Origin: G965212025 sp965212025
Lineage (GTDB): Bacteria > Pseudomonadota > Gammaproteobacteria > Poriferisulfidales > Oxydemutatoraceae
DNA length: 64,000 nucleotides
Direction of reading: 5' to 3'
NCBI GenBank assembly: GCA_965212025.1
Contig: OZ243039.1
Coordinates: forward strand, 1,178,001 to 1,242,000
In this document: positions 36,312-44,507 of the stretch, in pieces
How the letters are laid out: each line of letters opens with the position of its first letter
Position numbering within the stretch: position 1 is the stretch's first letter
Made by a program: the position numbers and the translations under genes
Notes under the pieces: model-generated
Told to the model about the DNA's origin: nothing
The model's database searches: none
What the model saw: only the letters and a program-made list of their open reading frames with translations

Positions 36312-36924
36312 AGTGCATCTCCCTTTTGCGTTTACTAAAGGCCGGTCTTCTGCACTCCAGCTCGAGCCTTCCATGGCTGTATTCTAACGAGATAGACCTT
36401 GCTTGCAATTTTAGCTGGTGGCGTGAGGTATGCGAGCGTGATGCCGGGGTTTGCGGATAGAAAACAAAAATTAGAATGTCTGTTCTTGGCAGAAAAACAC
36501 CTCCCCACCAGTTCGTGAATGCACTCGCTTCACCGTTCACCTGCGCTGTTTGACAAACAACCATGAATAGTTCTGGCTTCTGCTCCTGCAACGTGTGGCA
36601 GTGATGCGGGCGCATATAATGGCGCGTGCTTGGCTTTGTTTTTCTAACGGATTCTCGATCTTGGATCTCTATGGCTCCCTTTCTCAATATCCATTGTAAA
36701 ATCAGCGGGAGAGGGCGCGATTGTGCCTGCGCCGCTGTTGACAGCTCAGGGGTATGATCATCAGTGGCGATCCGTTTGTTTGTGAATTTTTCACCCGGTG
36801 TTCGAGGTGAAAAGTGAGCAGTCATGATTTTGTGGCTGGAAATCAGTTTTACGATCTTGAAATGGCGGATTCGGTTGGTACTTTTAAATTTGGCGCTTAA
36901 TCGTCAAGGGAGGAGGAGACAGCT
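36312..36924. other. 613-bp spacer before the T3SS genes, with a possible promoter
   Basis: Separates the SCO gene from the first T3SS gene. A short open frame of 28 codons (GTG at about 36812, ending at 36900, with AGGTG just upstream) is present but not recognisable. A TTGAAA-N16-TACTTT promoter-like site ends at 36884. No RNA or repeat was identified. Long open frames here on the minus strand lack support. Confidence 0.4.
36857..36884 (+). promoter_or_regulatory. candidate promoter of the sctQ-sctR genes
   Basis: TTGAAA and TACTTT with a 16-base spacer, about 40 bases upstream of the TTG start of the repetitive T3SS gene, whose own ribosome site is a strong GGAGGAGGAG. Confidence 0.35.
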
Positions 36925-37899
36925 TTGAGTGGATTTCCCTGGAGGCACAGGAAAAAGGATTTTGAATTCGAGACGGCTCACGAGCTGTCGGATTCAACAG
37001 ATTCCCCAGCTGTGGGCGCAACCGAAAAGAGTTCGGCGCTCGAACCATTGTCTGGTGACGAGAGACACAAACTTCAAGAAGATCCTCAGGTGGCAAGCAA
37101 TGAGACTGCCGAGCCAGCAGCCAGTGCAGATCAATCCTCGGCGAGCCTGCCTCCAGAAACGGACGGTGCCGGAGAAATGCCAACGCCTGCTTCTGAAGTA
37201 GAGGGCGACGAGGCGAGGGAAACGCCCGCATCTGTCATGCCTGCTGATGAAGCAGAAAAAGCACCGTCAGAGACGGAAGTCGTTCAGGAAGGGCAGTCTT
37301 TTGCTGAGCCGGACGGTGCCGGAGCAGACGAAGCCATGACTGCTTCTGAAGTAGAGGGCGACGAGGCGAGGGAAACGCCCGCATCTGTCATGCCTGCTGA
37401 TGAAGCAGAAAAAGCACCGTCAGAGACGGAAGTCGTTCAGGAAGGGCAGTCTTTTGCTGAGCCGGACGGTGCCGGAGAAATGCCAACACCTGCTTCTGAA
37501 GTAGAGGGCGACGAGGCGGGGGAAACGCCCGCATCTGTCATGCCTGCTGATGAAGCGGAAGAAGCACCGCCAGAGACGGAAGTCGTTCAGGAAGGGCAGT
37601 CTTTTGCTGAGCCGGACGGTGCCGGAGCAGACGAGGCCATGACTGCTGATGAAGCGGAAGAAGCACCGCCAGAGACGGAAGTCGTTCAGGAAGGGCAGTC
37701 TTTTGCTGAGCCGGACGGTGCCGGAGAAATGCCAACGCCTGCTTCTGAAGTAGAGGGCGACGAGGCGAGGGAAACACCCGCATCTGTCATGCCTGCTGAT
37801 GAAGCGGAAGAAGCACCGCCAGAGACGGAAGTCGTTCAGGAAGGGCAGTCTTTTGCTGAGCCGGACGATGCCGGAGCAGACGAAGGGCCATGCTGCTGA
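36925..37899 (+). CDS. acidic repeat region of a FliN/SctQ-like T3SS C-ring protein (N-terminal part, frameshifted)
   Basis: Begins with TTG after a strong GGAGGAGGAG site and encodes a very acidic, Glu/Ala/Pro-rich, apparently disordered protein built from repeats containing EVVQEGQSFAEPD. It runs out of frame at 37899 because of a cluster of small indels between about 37890 and 37980, after which the same repeats resume in another frame and lead into a SpoA domain (37983-38498). The natural reading is one gene, about 520 codons, for a FliN/SctQ-like protein: FliN proteins also carry an acidic N-terminal tail before SpoA. Whether the break is real decay or a consensus error in a repeat cannot be told from this sequence. 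Confidence 0.75.
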   Translation: MSGFPWRHRKKDFEFETAHELSDSTDSPAVGATEKSSALEPLSGDERHKLQEDPQVASNETAEPAASADQSSASLPPETDGAGEMPTPASEVEGDEARETPASVMPADEAEKAPSETEVVQEGQSFAEPDGAGADEAMTASEVEGDEARETPASVMPADEAEKAPSETEVVQEGQSFAEPDGAGEMPTPASEVEGDEAGETPASVMPADEAEEAPPETEVVQEGQSFAEPDGAGADEAMTADEAEEAPPETEVVQEGQSFAEPDGAGEMPTPASEVEGDEARETPASVMPADEAEEAPPETEVVQEGQSFAEPDDAGADEGPCC

Positions 37900-38185
37900 T
37901 GAAGCGGAAGAAGCACCTTCGGAAGTCGTAGAAGGCAGTCTTTTGACGAGGACGATGCCTGGGAACGACGCCCGCATCTGCCATGCTTGTTGATGAAGCG
38001 GAAGAAGCACCGTCAGAGACGGAAGTCGTTCAGGAAGGGCAGTCTTTTGCTGAGCCGGACGATGCCGGAGCAGACGAAGCCATGCCTGCTTCTGAAGTAG
38101 AGGGCGACGAGGCGAGGGAAACGCCCGCATCTGCCATGCTTGCTGATGAAGCGGAAGAAGCACCGTCTGAGCCGGAAGCCGCTCC
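37195..38185 (+). repeat. tandem acidic-peptide repeats in the sctQ-like gene
   Basis: An identical or near-identical 45-base core, encoding ETEVVQEGQSFAEPD, begins at 37270, 37423, 37573, 37672, 37822 and 38016. Most units are about 150 bases (50 codons); one is shortened by exactly 51 bases (17 codons), keeping frame. The unit between 37870 and 37985 is degraded by several 1-3 base deletions. Conservation at the DNA level shows recent expansion, probably by recombination or slippage. Confidence 0.9.
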
Positions 38186-38498
38186 CGAAGAGCAGTCTGT
38201 AACCGAGCCGGACGATGCGGTAGCGGATAAGGCAGTGCCTGCTCCTGAAATTGTTTCTTTTGTTCCCCTGTTGGATCTCGGAAAACTGCCTGTTGAACTG
38301 AAGTGCGGACTGGGGAGTATCCACACGAATCTGGGTGAAATTGGCTTGCTGAAGCCAGGAATGATTGTTGATTTGAAAAAAGATCTCTCCGCTCCAGTCG
38401 CTATTTTTGTAAATAACAAGCTGGTAGCACGAGGTGAGCCTGTAAAGCTTGGCGAGGGCTTGGGAGTCCGTATCGTTTCGCTTACAGAAAAGAACTGA
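37983..38498 (+). CDS. sctQ: FliN/SctQ-like SpoA-domain protein (C-terminal part of the frameshifted gene)
   Basis: The C-terminal 75 residues form a SpoA domain: LLDLGKLPVELKCGLGS, LGEIGLLKPGMIVDLKKD, PVAIFVNNKLVARGEPVKL, GLGVRIVSL. This is the dimerising domain of FliN and of SctQ, which builds the cytoplasmic sorting platform of the T3SS. The start given (ATG 37983) has no ribosome site; it lies within the repeats just after the indel cluster, so it is probably the remainder of the gene starting at 36925. In some T3SSs a separate SpoA fragment is made from an internal start, so this part could still be produced alone. sctR follows 9 bases downstream, which fixes its identity as secretion system, not motility. 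Confidence 0.85.
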   Translation: MLVDEAEEAPSETEVVQEGQSFAEPDDAGADEAMPASEVEGDEARETPASAMLADEAEEAPSEPEAAPEEQSVTEPDDAVADKAVPAPEIVSFVPLLDLGKLPVELKCGLGSIHTNLGEIGLLKPGMIVDLKKDLSAPVAIFVNNKLVARGEPVKLGEGLGVRIVSLTEKN

Positions 38499-38507
38499 GC
38501 AAGCCGA

Positions 38508-39164
38508 ATGGAAGACTTTCCCAATCCGGTCGTTATTTTTCTTCTGATCTTGGGGCTTGCTTTTCTCCCGTTTTTGCTGGTGATGGCAACTTCCTACGTG
38601 AAAATTATCGTAGTTATGAGTTTGATCAGAAATGCCTTGGGAATACAACAAATTCCCCCAAACATAGCCCTTCATGCATTGGCAATCGTGTTGACCATCT
38701 ACATCATGTTTCCCACAGGTGCCGAGGTTTTTAAAGCCGTAGATTCAATGGACAGAGAAGTCAGCCTCAAAGATCCGGAAGGCTTGGTGGAAGCGTTTAT
38801 AGTAGGCAGTGAGCCGTTCAAGTCTTTTTTATCGAAGCACACGAATGAAGAGCAAACATTCTTTTTTCTTGATAGCGCGAAAAAAATATGGCCGCTTGAA
38901 TACCATTCTGATCTGACCAAAGACAGCATTTTTGTTTTGTTGCCGTCTTTTACTGTCAGCGAACTGGCGTCAGCGTTTGAGGTAGGGTTTTTGCTGTATT
39001 TGCCTTTCGTGGCTATAGATTTGATCATCTCGAATATTCTGCTTGCCATGGGAATGATGATGGTCTCTCCCATGACCATATCGTTGCCGTTCAAGCTTCT
39101 TCTTTTTGTACTCCTGGATGGCTGGAGCAGACTGATTGGGGGCTTGATCCTGAGCTACCAGTAA
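38508..39164 (+). CDS. sctR: type III secretion export-gate protein SctR (YscR/FliP family)
   Basis: A 218-residue inner-membrane export-gate subunit. It shows the family pattern: FLPFLLVMATSYVKIIVVMSLIRNALGIQQIPPN, a periplasmic loop, FTVSELASAFEVGFLLYLPFVAIDLIISNILLAMGM and MMMVSPMTISLPFKLLLFVLLDGW. Four membrane helices are evident. The length equals YscR (about 217) and it lacks the N-terminal signal sequence found in FliP, so it belongs to a virulence-type T3SS rather than the flagellum. The partner genes sctS, sctT and sctU, normally next, are absent; instead the downstream genes run in the opposite direction. Its ribosome site is weak, suggesting coupling to the SpoA gene. Confidence 0.95.
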   Translation: MEDFPNPVVIFLLILGLAFLPFLLVMATSYVKIIVVMSLIRNALGIQQIPPNIALHALAIVLTIYIMFPTGAEVFKAVDSMDREVSLKDPEGLVEAFIVGSEPFKSFLSKHTNEEQTFFFLDSAKKIWPLEYHSDLTKDSIFVLLPSFTVSELASAFEVGFLLYLPFVAIDLIISNILLAMGMMMVSPMTISLPFKLLLFVLLDGWSRLIGGLILSYQ

Positions 39165-39299
39165 AGCGTTTCAGTTAGGCCAACTGAGTGAAGAAAAGAA
39201 ATCAGCTCTGGCGCTGTCAGCGAATCCGGATGGAGACGCCCGGCACCTTAGTTTGGTTCTAACTGAGAGCCTACTGGCTCGCTAAATTTCTGCTGGAGC

Positions 39300-39851
39300 C
39301 TATTGGAGTTCTTGGGTTTTCCTGGCTATTTCCTGGTTCAGGATTTGCCCTAGATTGATTAGGTTTTTGAATTGTTTTTCTTTGCCCTTTGTCAAAAGCG
39401 ACAAGGAATCCAAGGCAGCCTGTGCCGCCTCATAGTCTTTGTTTTTTATGTGGCACTGTGCGGCGTGAAACATCGGAACGGGGTTATCCATATCCAGAAA
39501 ATAAACCATGGCGTACGCCTTTATCGCTTCTTCGTATTCTCCCAAGGCCTGCTGTGAAATTGCCAATCCCATCCAGTACGTGGGTTCCATGTGCCCGTAC
39601 AAGGCAAGGAACCGGAACAGTGTCTTGGCTTCCTGAAATTTTTCCTGCTGGCTGAAGTTATAGGCAACTGAGTACACGTTTTCCATTTCAGCTTCAGTAA
39701 ATCCTTTCGCAACACTCAAATTTGCACCAGACTCCATGAGGTGGGTCGTCAATCGTTCGATCCCTGCCCAGTCATCGTCGCTTAGCCTCAGATCTGCTAT
39801 GTCTGGTACTCCAGCATATTGGTTCTTGTCTGTTTCCCGTGCTTTGTTCAC
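39300..39851 (-). CDS. SycD/LcrH-type T3SS translocator chaperone (distal)
   Basis: A 183-residue tetratricopeptide protein of the CesD/SycD/LcrH family: FTEAEMENVYSVAYNFSQQEKFQEAKTLFRFLALYGHMEPTYWMGLAISQQALGEYEEAIKAYAMVYFLD is recognisable by its alternating helices (I cite it in parts: YNFSQQEKFQEAKTLFRFL, YWMGLAISQQALGEYEEAI, FHAAQCHIKNKDYEAAQAAL). Such chaperones bind translocators in the cytoplasm before export. It is the last gene of the translocon operon, just downstream of the SctE-like gene it probably serves. Starts with GTG. Confidence 0.85.
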   Translation of the reverse strand: MNKARETDKNQYAGVPDIADLRLSDDDWAGIERLTTHLMESGANLSVAKGFTEAEMENVYSVAYNFSQQEKFQEAKTLFRFLALYGHMEPTYWMGLAISQQALGEYEEAIKAYAMVYFLDMDNPVPMFHAAQCHIKNKDYEAAQAALDSLSLLTKGKEKQFKNLINLGQILNQEIARKTQELQ

Positions 39852-39887
39852 TTGCTTGCCACGATCCTGATCGGGTTCAGCACGACT

Positions 39888-41321
39888 TCATGCCTTGCTT
39901 ATCCTGGAAATGACTTTCATGGATGTGCTGTCATGCGTTGATATTTGCTGCATGACATTCACAAACCCCCGGTCAATATTGTTAATCACCTCTTGTATCC
40001 GATCTCGCGATTCCGAGTCCATGGCAATCAGTTTTGTAATTTCAGCAAGGTCTTCCTTCGACAATGCTCTTTCCATGGCTGCCTTGTAGGTATAACCGGT
40101 AGCTCCTGCCGACACACCTGCAGAAGCCAGCGATACCGTCCCCTGAACAGCGTTACTGGCGCGCATGGCAACCATACCAAGCCTGACAATGGAGCTACCT
40201 TTGGTTCTTTGTATTGGACTTTTCACCAAAGCGTTCAGAACTTTCCTAAGCTTCCCGGGACCGGCAGCTCTCTCTGCCAATTTTTCAGCATTCTTGGTAG
40301 CTGCTTTTGCCATACCTTCGGCGGCGGCGTCCCCACCTTCCTCAACTGCCTCTTCCGTGACTTCTTCTGTAGTTTTCCCAACCGTTTGAAAGGCTGTTTC
40401 AGATGCTTCAATGCCTGACTCCATGGCGTCCGTGGCCACCTCACCAGCGGTGCTGGCAGATTCCGCAGCCAACTCGGCAGTGGCAGTCCCAACCTCTGTA
40501 GTCAATTCAGTGGCATCGGCGGCAACTTCTACTGCACCTATGGCGGCTTCTGCGCCTTTTTCGGCAAGTGTCGGAGCAAGTGACAACCCACCGGAGGTTA
40601 TAGCTGCACCAATATTGATTATCAACATGAGTGCCATCAGCCCATAGCTAACCCCTTGTTTTGCCTCAGGGCTTGCATCTTTCATCAGTTCGTCAATGGC
40701 GCCCGACTGTTCAAGAATCATGATGGATGCTGTTGCAATGGCAGCGACCACCAGCGGAACAGCTGCGGCAGGTGAGATAAAAACGCCTATCAAGACAGCA
40801 GCCACAGCACTCAAGGCGACACCGATCCACCCAAAAACCTGGCCAACAGTTCTCAAGACGCTCGCTTTGTTTTGTTCGGCTATCATTTTTTGCCTTTGAT
40901 CCATTCGCTTGATTTGAATGTTCTTCTGCTTTTCGCCACGATACCTAATATCGTGTTCCGCATTTTTTGCTTCTTGGTTGCCGATTTTTGATTGCAGCTT
41001 CATCAACATGAGTTCGGCGGCAATCGGGTCTGGCTGGTTGGCTGGAGCCATTAACAATCCGCCACGGCCCGTGTCGAATGACAATCCGCCATTAGCCTGC
41101 TTTCCTGTCGAACCTTTGGAAAGTGAGGGAAGCTTCGCAAGCGCTTTTTCGATCCGAGCCCTTTCTTCTGCGCTTACTTTTACGCCGACCTTGCCACCAA
41201 CTGACAAACCAGCAGATACTTTGCCTGCCTCCTTCTTCTTTTTCTCTTTCTGTTCCAGAGCTTTGTTTATATAGCCATAATCCGGGCTACTCGCACCGGT
41301 GGTACCGATTTTATCAGCCAT
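39888..41321 (-). CDS. sctE: T3SS pore-forming translocator SctE (YopB/IpaB family)
   Basis: A 477-residue hydrophobic translocator that would be secreted and inserted in the host membrane. Two membrane segments are evident (VFGWIGVALSAVAAVLIGVF with PLVVAAIATASIMIL, and GLMALMLIINIGAAITSG), around residues 165-245. The N-terminal part is hydrophilic with coiled-coil (KIGNQEAKNAEHDIRYRG, RMDQRQKMIAEQNKASVL), and an Ala/Glu-rich helical stretch follows the membrane region. This layout is that of YopB/IpaB/SipB. A strong AGGAGG precedes the ATG by 8 bases. It lies between two LcrH-type chaperone genes. A second translocator (SctB/YopD) is not clearly identified. Confidence 0.88.
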   Translation of the reverse strand: MADKIGTTGASSPDYGYINKALEQKEKKKKEAGKVSAGLSVGGKVGVKVSAEERARIEKALAKLPSLSKGSTGKQANGGLSFDTGRGGLLMAPANQPDPIAAELMLMKLQSKIGNQEAKNAEHDIRYRGEKQKNIQIKRMDQRQKMIAEQNKASVLRTVGQVFGWIGVALSAVAAVLIGVFISPAAAVPLVVAAIATASIMILEQSGAIDELMKDASPEAKQGVSYGLMALMLIINIGAAITSGGLSLAPTLAEKGAEAAIGAVEVAADATELTTEVGTATAELAAESASTAGEVATDAMESGIEASETAFQTVGKTTEEVTEEAVEEGGDAAAEGMAKAATKNAEKLAERAAGPGKLRKVLNALVKSPIQRTKGSSIVRLGMVAMRASNAVQGTVSLASAGVSAGATGYTYKAAMERALSKEDLAEITKLIAMDSESRDRIQEVINNIDRGFVNVMQQISTHDSTSMKVISRISKA

Positions 41322-41363
41322 TACAGAATCCTCCTTTTCTCAATCATGTAATATTCTCAACAC

Positions 41364-41864
41364 TTATTCGCTTCCCCAATTTTCCTGAAGCACCTTTGCC
41401 CGCTTATTCAATTTGCTCGCTGTCCCGGTCACTTGGATCACGTGCTCCAACTCGACCTTCGCCAGATCACTATTGCCAATATGCATATAGCACTCTGCGG
41501 TGCGGAGGCGCAATTCCGGATCGTCCTTCTTTAAGTGTGTCGTCATGTACTCGAAAGCACAGATCGCCCCCTCATGGTCTTTCAACATCAAGGAGCAAGA
41601 GCAGAGTCCCTTCCAGAAGCGCAGATCATTGTGATTAAACAGACACAGCAGACCAAATGTACGCAAGGCGTCTACGTATTGCTCCTGTTCGTACTGTGAA
41701 TAGGCAAGGGCATAAACCGCTTCCAGGGCGACCGAGTCCATCCCCATGGCTTCACATAAAGATCCTTTGGTCTGGAGTGCATCGCCGGGCACAGAACCAA
41801 GAGTTTCAACGGAATCCGTAATTTCCGAAAGGAATTTACTACGGGATTCAAGATTTTCAGACAT
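41364..41864 (-). CDS. SycD/LcrH-type T3SS translocator chaperone (proximal)
   Basis: A 166-residue chaperone of the same family as 39300-39851 but clearly diverged: ALEAVYALAYSQYEQEQYVDALRTFGLLCLFN then FWKGLCSCSLMLKDHEGAICAFEYM and LRTAECYMHIGNSDLAKVELEHV show three TPR-like repeats. Two such chaperones in one operon indicate at least two classes of client, perhaps the SctE protein and the small secreted protein next door. GGGGG lies about 8 bases before the ATG, and the gene starts 11 bases after the stop of the upstream gene. Confidence 0.85.
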   Translation of the reverse strand: MSENLESRSKFLSEITDSVETLGSVPGDALQTKGSLCEAMGMDSVALEAVYALAYSQYEQEQYVDALRTFGLLCLFNHNDLRFWKGLCSCSLMLKDHEGAICAFEYMTTHLKKDDPELRLRTAECYMHIGNSDLAKVELEHVIQVTGTASKLNKRAKVLQENWGSE

Positions 41865-41875
41865 GCAAAAACCCC

Positions 41876-42397
41876 CTACTTCAGGTTCCTGATTTGTTCT
41901 GAAAGCGCCTCATTGTGCTTGCTTTCAATGTTACTTGCCAAGTTCATCAACTGGTTGTTTTTGTTGACGAGTGCGTTAAGCCGCACCATGGCAAGCTGGC
42001 TAATGTTGTTGGCATTATCAACATAGCCTTGCAGACCTTCTTTGACACTATCCCATTGGTCAGACGAATACTTGTCGTCGCCGTTGGGGTTTGAGAACTT
42101 GATGTTGTGACTCTCCAGGAAGTTCTTCATGTCTGCGGGCATTTTTGTGTTGGCCTTGTTATCGGTGGCTGCCGTCTTTAGAGAAGTCATCTGCGCGAGA
42201 TAGCTTTCCGCCTTCTCAAGGTTGGCGTACTGGTCATTCGCGCTTTGCACCCCCTGTGCAAGCTGATTCGACGTCAACTTGGCTCCCAACAGAGCCAAGC
42301 TCTCAATCAGTTTGTTGTAGGTTACCGTGTCGCCCTGCTTGTTAATCTGGAAGGTATCTCCAGAGGTTGCCCTTAAATAATTCGAATCAATGCTCAT
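41876..42397 (-). CDS. putative T3SS secreted component (EspA/SseB-like or needle-tip)
   Basis: A 173-residue protein without signal sequence or membrane segment. It is helical and Asn/Ala-rich. The C-terminal half (NISQLAMVRLNALVNKNNQL and MNLASNIESKHNEALSEQI) recalls the coiled-coil ends of EspA/SseB-type filament or tip proteins, but similarity is weak and read by eye. Location between an LcrH-type chaperone and the small coiled-coil gene supports export through the T3SS. Strong AGGAGAG site before the ATG. The alternative is a translocator SctB without a hydrophobic segment, or a family-specific effector. Confidence 0.65.
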   Translation of the reverse strand: MSIDSNYLRATSGDTFQINKQGDTVTYNKLIESLALLGAKLTSNQLAQGVQSANDQYANLEKAESYLAQMTSLKTAATDNKANTKMPADMKNFLESHNIKFSNPNGDDKYSSDQWDSVKEGLQGYVDNANNISQLAMVRLNALVNKNNQLMNLASNIESKHNEALSEQIRNLK

Positions 42398-42536
42398 GAT
42401 TTCTCTCCTGTTTATTTACCTTTGACACCAAATCATTATGGGTGTCTCCATGGTTCGTGTGGTTTCAGGCCACACAAACCGTAAAGCTCTTTTGAAAAGC
42501 ACCAATGTTCCCACCAGACCTGCAATCAGAAATGAG

Positions 42537-42839
42537 TCAGATGTTGATGCGCTTGCGATTTGAGCGCCTCCCTCTACGGTGGAGACCAGGAAACATTTGT
42601 TTTTGCAGCCCGATCTCTTCCTCTATTTCACGCTCTATGCGTTGCTCATATTCCTGCAGACTGCCCCGATCCCGATCGGAAAGTGCATCACTGTTAATTA
42701 ATCGGTCAAGATCCTCAAAGGTTACACCGATACTGGAAAAATAATTTTTGGTTTGTTCAAGCGAACTCTCAGCTCTGCGAACCGAATCCCTGAGTTCCAA
42801 AAGAACCCTCTTAACAGTTCCGGTAGACTTTTCTTGCAC
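42537..42839 (-). CDS. small coiled-coil protein, first gene of the translocon operon
   Basis: A 100-residue hydrophilic protein with heptad-like helices (VLLELRDSVRRAESSLEQTKNYF, LQEYEQRIEREIEEEIGLQKQ) and a basic C-terminal tail (LHRRGRRSNRKRI). It begins with GTG after a very strong AGGAGGGGTG site, so it is a real gene, and it leads the five-gene operon. I do not recognise a family; size and coiled coil fit an export chaperone or small secreted structural protein. Confidence 0.7.
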   Translation of the reverse strand: MQEKSTGTVKRVLLELRDSVRRAESSLEQTKNYFSSIGVTFEDLDRLINSDALSDRDRGSLQEYEQRIEREIEEEIGLQKQMFPGLHRRGRRSNRKRINI

Positions 42840-43264
42840 TTTCCACCCCTCCTGAACTCAACGTTCATTAACTAACCTGATACCTGCACGACTCTCACGT
42901 ACAGGTTGGTATTATCCCATAACAACACGTTGTAAACAACCAAACATGAGTGATATCTGCCTTTCAGCTTCGTAATCCCGTTCGCTGAAAAGATCAAACT
43001 TTGTGAATGGGTGTGGCGGTCGGTGCTCAAGTCAACGACCTTTCGTTGGATGGTTGATTGGAAGCAAGGTCTTATTGGGCAGCTTTGCCTCGGTCATGGA
43101 CTTCATGGTTCGATACTTTACACTCTGTTGAAAGCAGGGGTTCTTAGCTTGGAGAAAAGCAGGAACTCCCGTTTGAATACCCCACTTACGGACGGTTATC
43201 AGTGGTGCCGGGAGTCACGTGTGGGTGATGTGGAACAGACCTTTGTGTCATAATTGGAGTCAAT
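42840..43264. other. 425-bp divergent spacer
   Basis: Apart from the translocon promoter (42911-42939) and a ribosome site for the next gene near 43255, I see no gene, RNA or repeat. An open frame of about 80 codons on the plus strand (43011-43253) lacks a ribosome site and familiar sequence. Confidence 0.4.
42911..42939 (-). promoter_or_regulatory. promoter of the T3SS translocon operon with an inverted repeat in the spacer
   Basis: On the minus strand TTGTTT and GATAAT are 17 bases apart, with TG placed as in an extended -10. The spacer contains ACAAC-n2-GTTGT, an inverted repeat that could be an operator. Transcription would start about 65 bases before the GTG of the 100-residue protein. 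Confidence 0.45.
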
Positions 43265-44308
43265 GTGGTCACATTAACTGAAAAACTGAATAATGACTGC
43301 GTCATTTGTGCGGAAGGCTACCTGTTTGAAATGGAACGCAGGGGGTATCTTCAAGCAGGAACGTTCGTGCCTGAGGTCGTGCTGGATCACCCCGAGGCAC
43401 TGAAGCAACTTCATCGTGAATTCATACGTGCTGGCACTGACGTTGTCCAAGCCTTTACCTACTACGGTCACAGGGAAAAATTACGGATTATCGGCAAGGA
43501 AGAGTTGCTCGAACCTCTGAACCGCTCTGCGCTTGCGATTGCCCAGGATGTCGCGAAGGAATTTCCCGATTTGGAGTTGTTCATCGCTGGCAACATCTCA
43601 AATACCAACGTGTATGACCCCGACGACAAGAGTTCATTTGGCGTGTGTGAACGGATGTTTGCCGAGCAGGTAGAGTGGGCCAGCGGTGCAGGTGCTGATT
43701 TCATCATAGCTGAAACCTTGCAGTGGCTTGGCGAGGCCGAACTTGCTTTGGCGGCTATCAAGCGCGCGAACATGGTTGCGGTTGTCAATTTGGCTATCCC
43801 GGCCGGAGGGAAGACTTTCGATGGATATTTTCCGGATGAGGCAGCGAAGGTGCTTGCAGATCAAGGTGCGGATGTTGTGGGCTTGAACTGCTTCAGGGGC
43901 CCCGAGAGGATGTTGGGTCTCCTGAAGAAAATCAGAGCTGCGGTCGGTTGTCATGTTTCCGGGTTGCCCGTTCCTTTCCGCACGACAAAAGACCATCCGA
44001 CTTTTTTCAACATTCCCGATCCGGCATGTGACTGTCTTCCTGAGGGGCGAACCTTTCCCTTGGCCTTGGAGCCTTTTAGTTGTAACCGTTATGAGATGAG
44101 CCAATTTGCCAAGGAATGTGTGGCGAATGACATAAAGTTTGTAGGAGTTTGTTGCGGGGCAGCTCCACACCACATTAGGGAAATAGCGATTGCCTTGGGC
44201 AGAAATCCAGAGTCCAAGAGGTACTATGCGGACATGTCCAAGCACTTTGTGTTTGGTACCGACCCTTCGTTGACGAAAATCTACACGGAATCCCATGAGA
44301 AATTCTGA
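43265..44308 (+). CDS. homocysteine S-methyltransferase family protein, BHMT-like
   Basis: A 347-residue zinc methyltransferase with a TIM-barrel. The zinc-binding cysteines are visible in VGLNCFRGPERM and GVCCGAAPHHIREIAIAL; the N-terminal GYLFEMERRGYLQAGTFVPEVVLDHPEAL and VQAFTYYGHREKL match the betaine-homocysteine methyltransferase group, larger than MmuM. It would transfer a methyl group from betaine, dimethylglycine-type or S-methylmethionine donors to homocysteine. Which donor cannot be told. GTG start with GGAGT 4 bases upstream. It is followed by leuA in the same direction but after a 199-base gap with its own promoter. Confidence 0.88.
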   Translation: MVTLTEKLNNDCVICAEGYLFEMERRGYLQAGTFVPEVVLDHPEALKQLHREFIRAGTDVVQAFTYYGHREKLRIIGKEELLEPLNRSALAIAQDVAKEFPDLELFIAGNISNTNVYDPDDKSSFGVCERMFAEQVEWASGAGADFIIAETLQWLGEAELALAAIKRANMVAVVNLAIPAGGKTFDGYFPDEAAKVLADQGADVVGLNCFRGPERMLGLLKKIRAAVGCHVSGLPVPFRTTKDHPTFFNIPDPACDCLPEGRTFPLALEPFSCNRYEMSQFAKECVANDIKFVGVCCGAAPHHIREIAIALGRNPESKRYYADMSKHFVFGTDPSLTKIYTESHEKF

Positions 44309-44396
44309 CCATGATGTCTTGGGAAGCTATATGCCAGTTTTGAGGCCGGACAGCGCCTCTCTCCCCTTCCGACTACCGCGCTAGGCAGCTTTTCTC

Positions 44397-44425
44397 TTTA
44401 CAGCCGGTGGGTTGTAATTTATACG
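44397..44425 (+). promoter_or_regulatory. candidate promoter of leuA-CitG-like-fae
   Basis: TTTACA and TATACG are separated by exactly 17 bases, about 80 bases upstream of leuA. A small inverted repeat (AATTT-n5-AAATT) covers the -10. No leader peptide rich in Leu codons or T-box was found. Confidence 0.45.
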
Positions 44426-44507
44426 AAATTACTGTGGCAGTGCTCACCGAATAGCGGTGGCTGGTCACAACATTTATTACTTCGAATATTTTTAGGAAAT
44501 GTGAGTT

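Noticed and set aside
36211..36825. 204-codon minus-strand open frame upstream of the SCO gene
   Set aside because: Overlaps the SCO start in another frame, has no ribosome site and no recognisable sequence.
37420..38163. 247-codon minus-strand open frame over the repeats
   Set aside because: It only mirrors the tandem repeats; the plus-strand frame leads into a genuine SpoA domain.
37195..38185. Possible CRISPR array
   Set aside because: Repeats are long, coding and without unique spacers of constant size.
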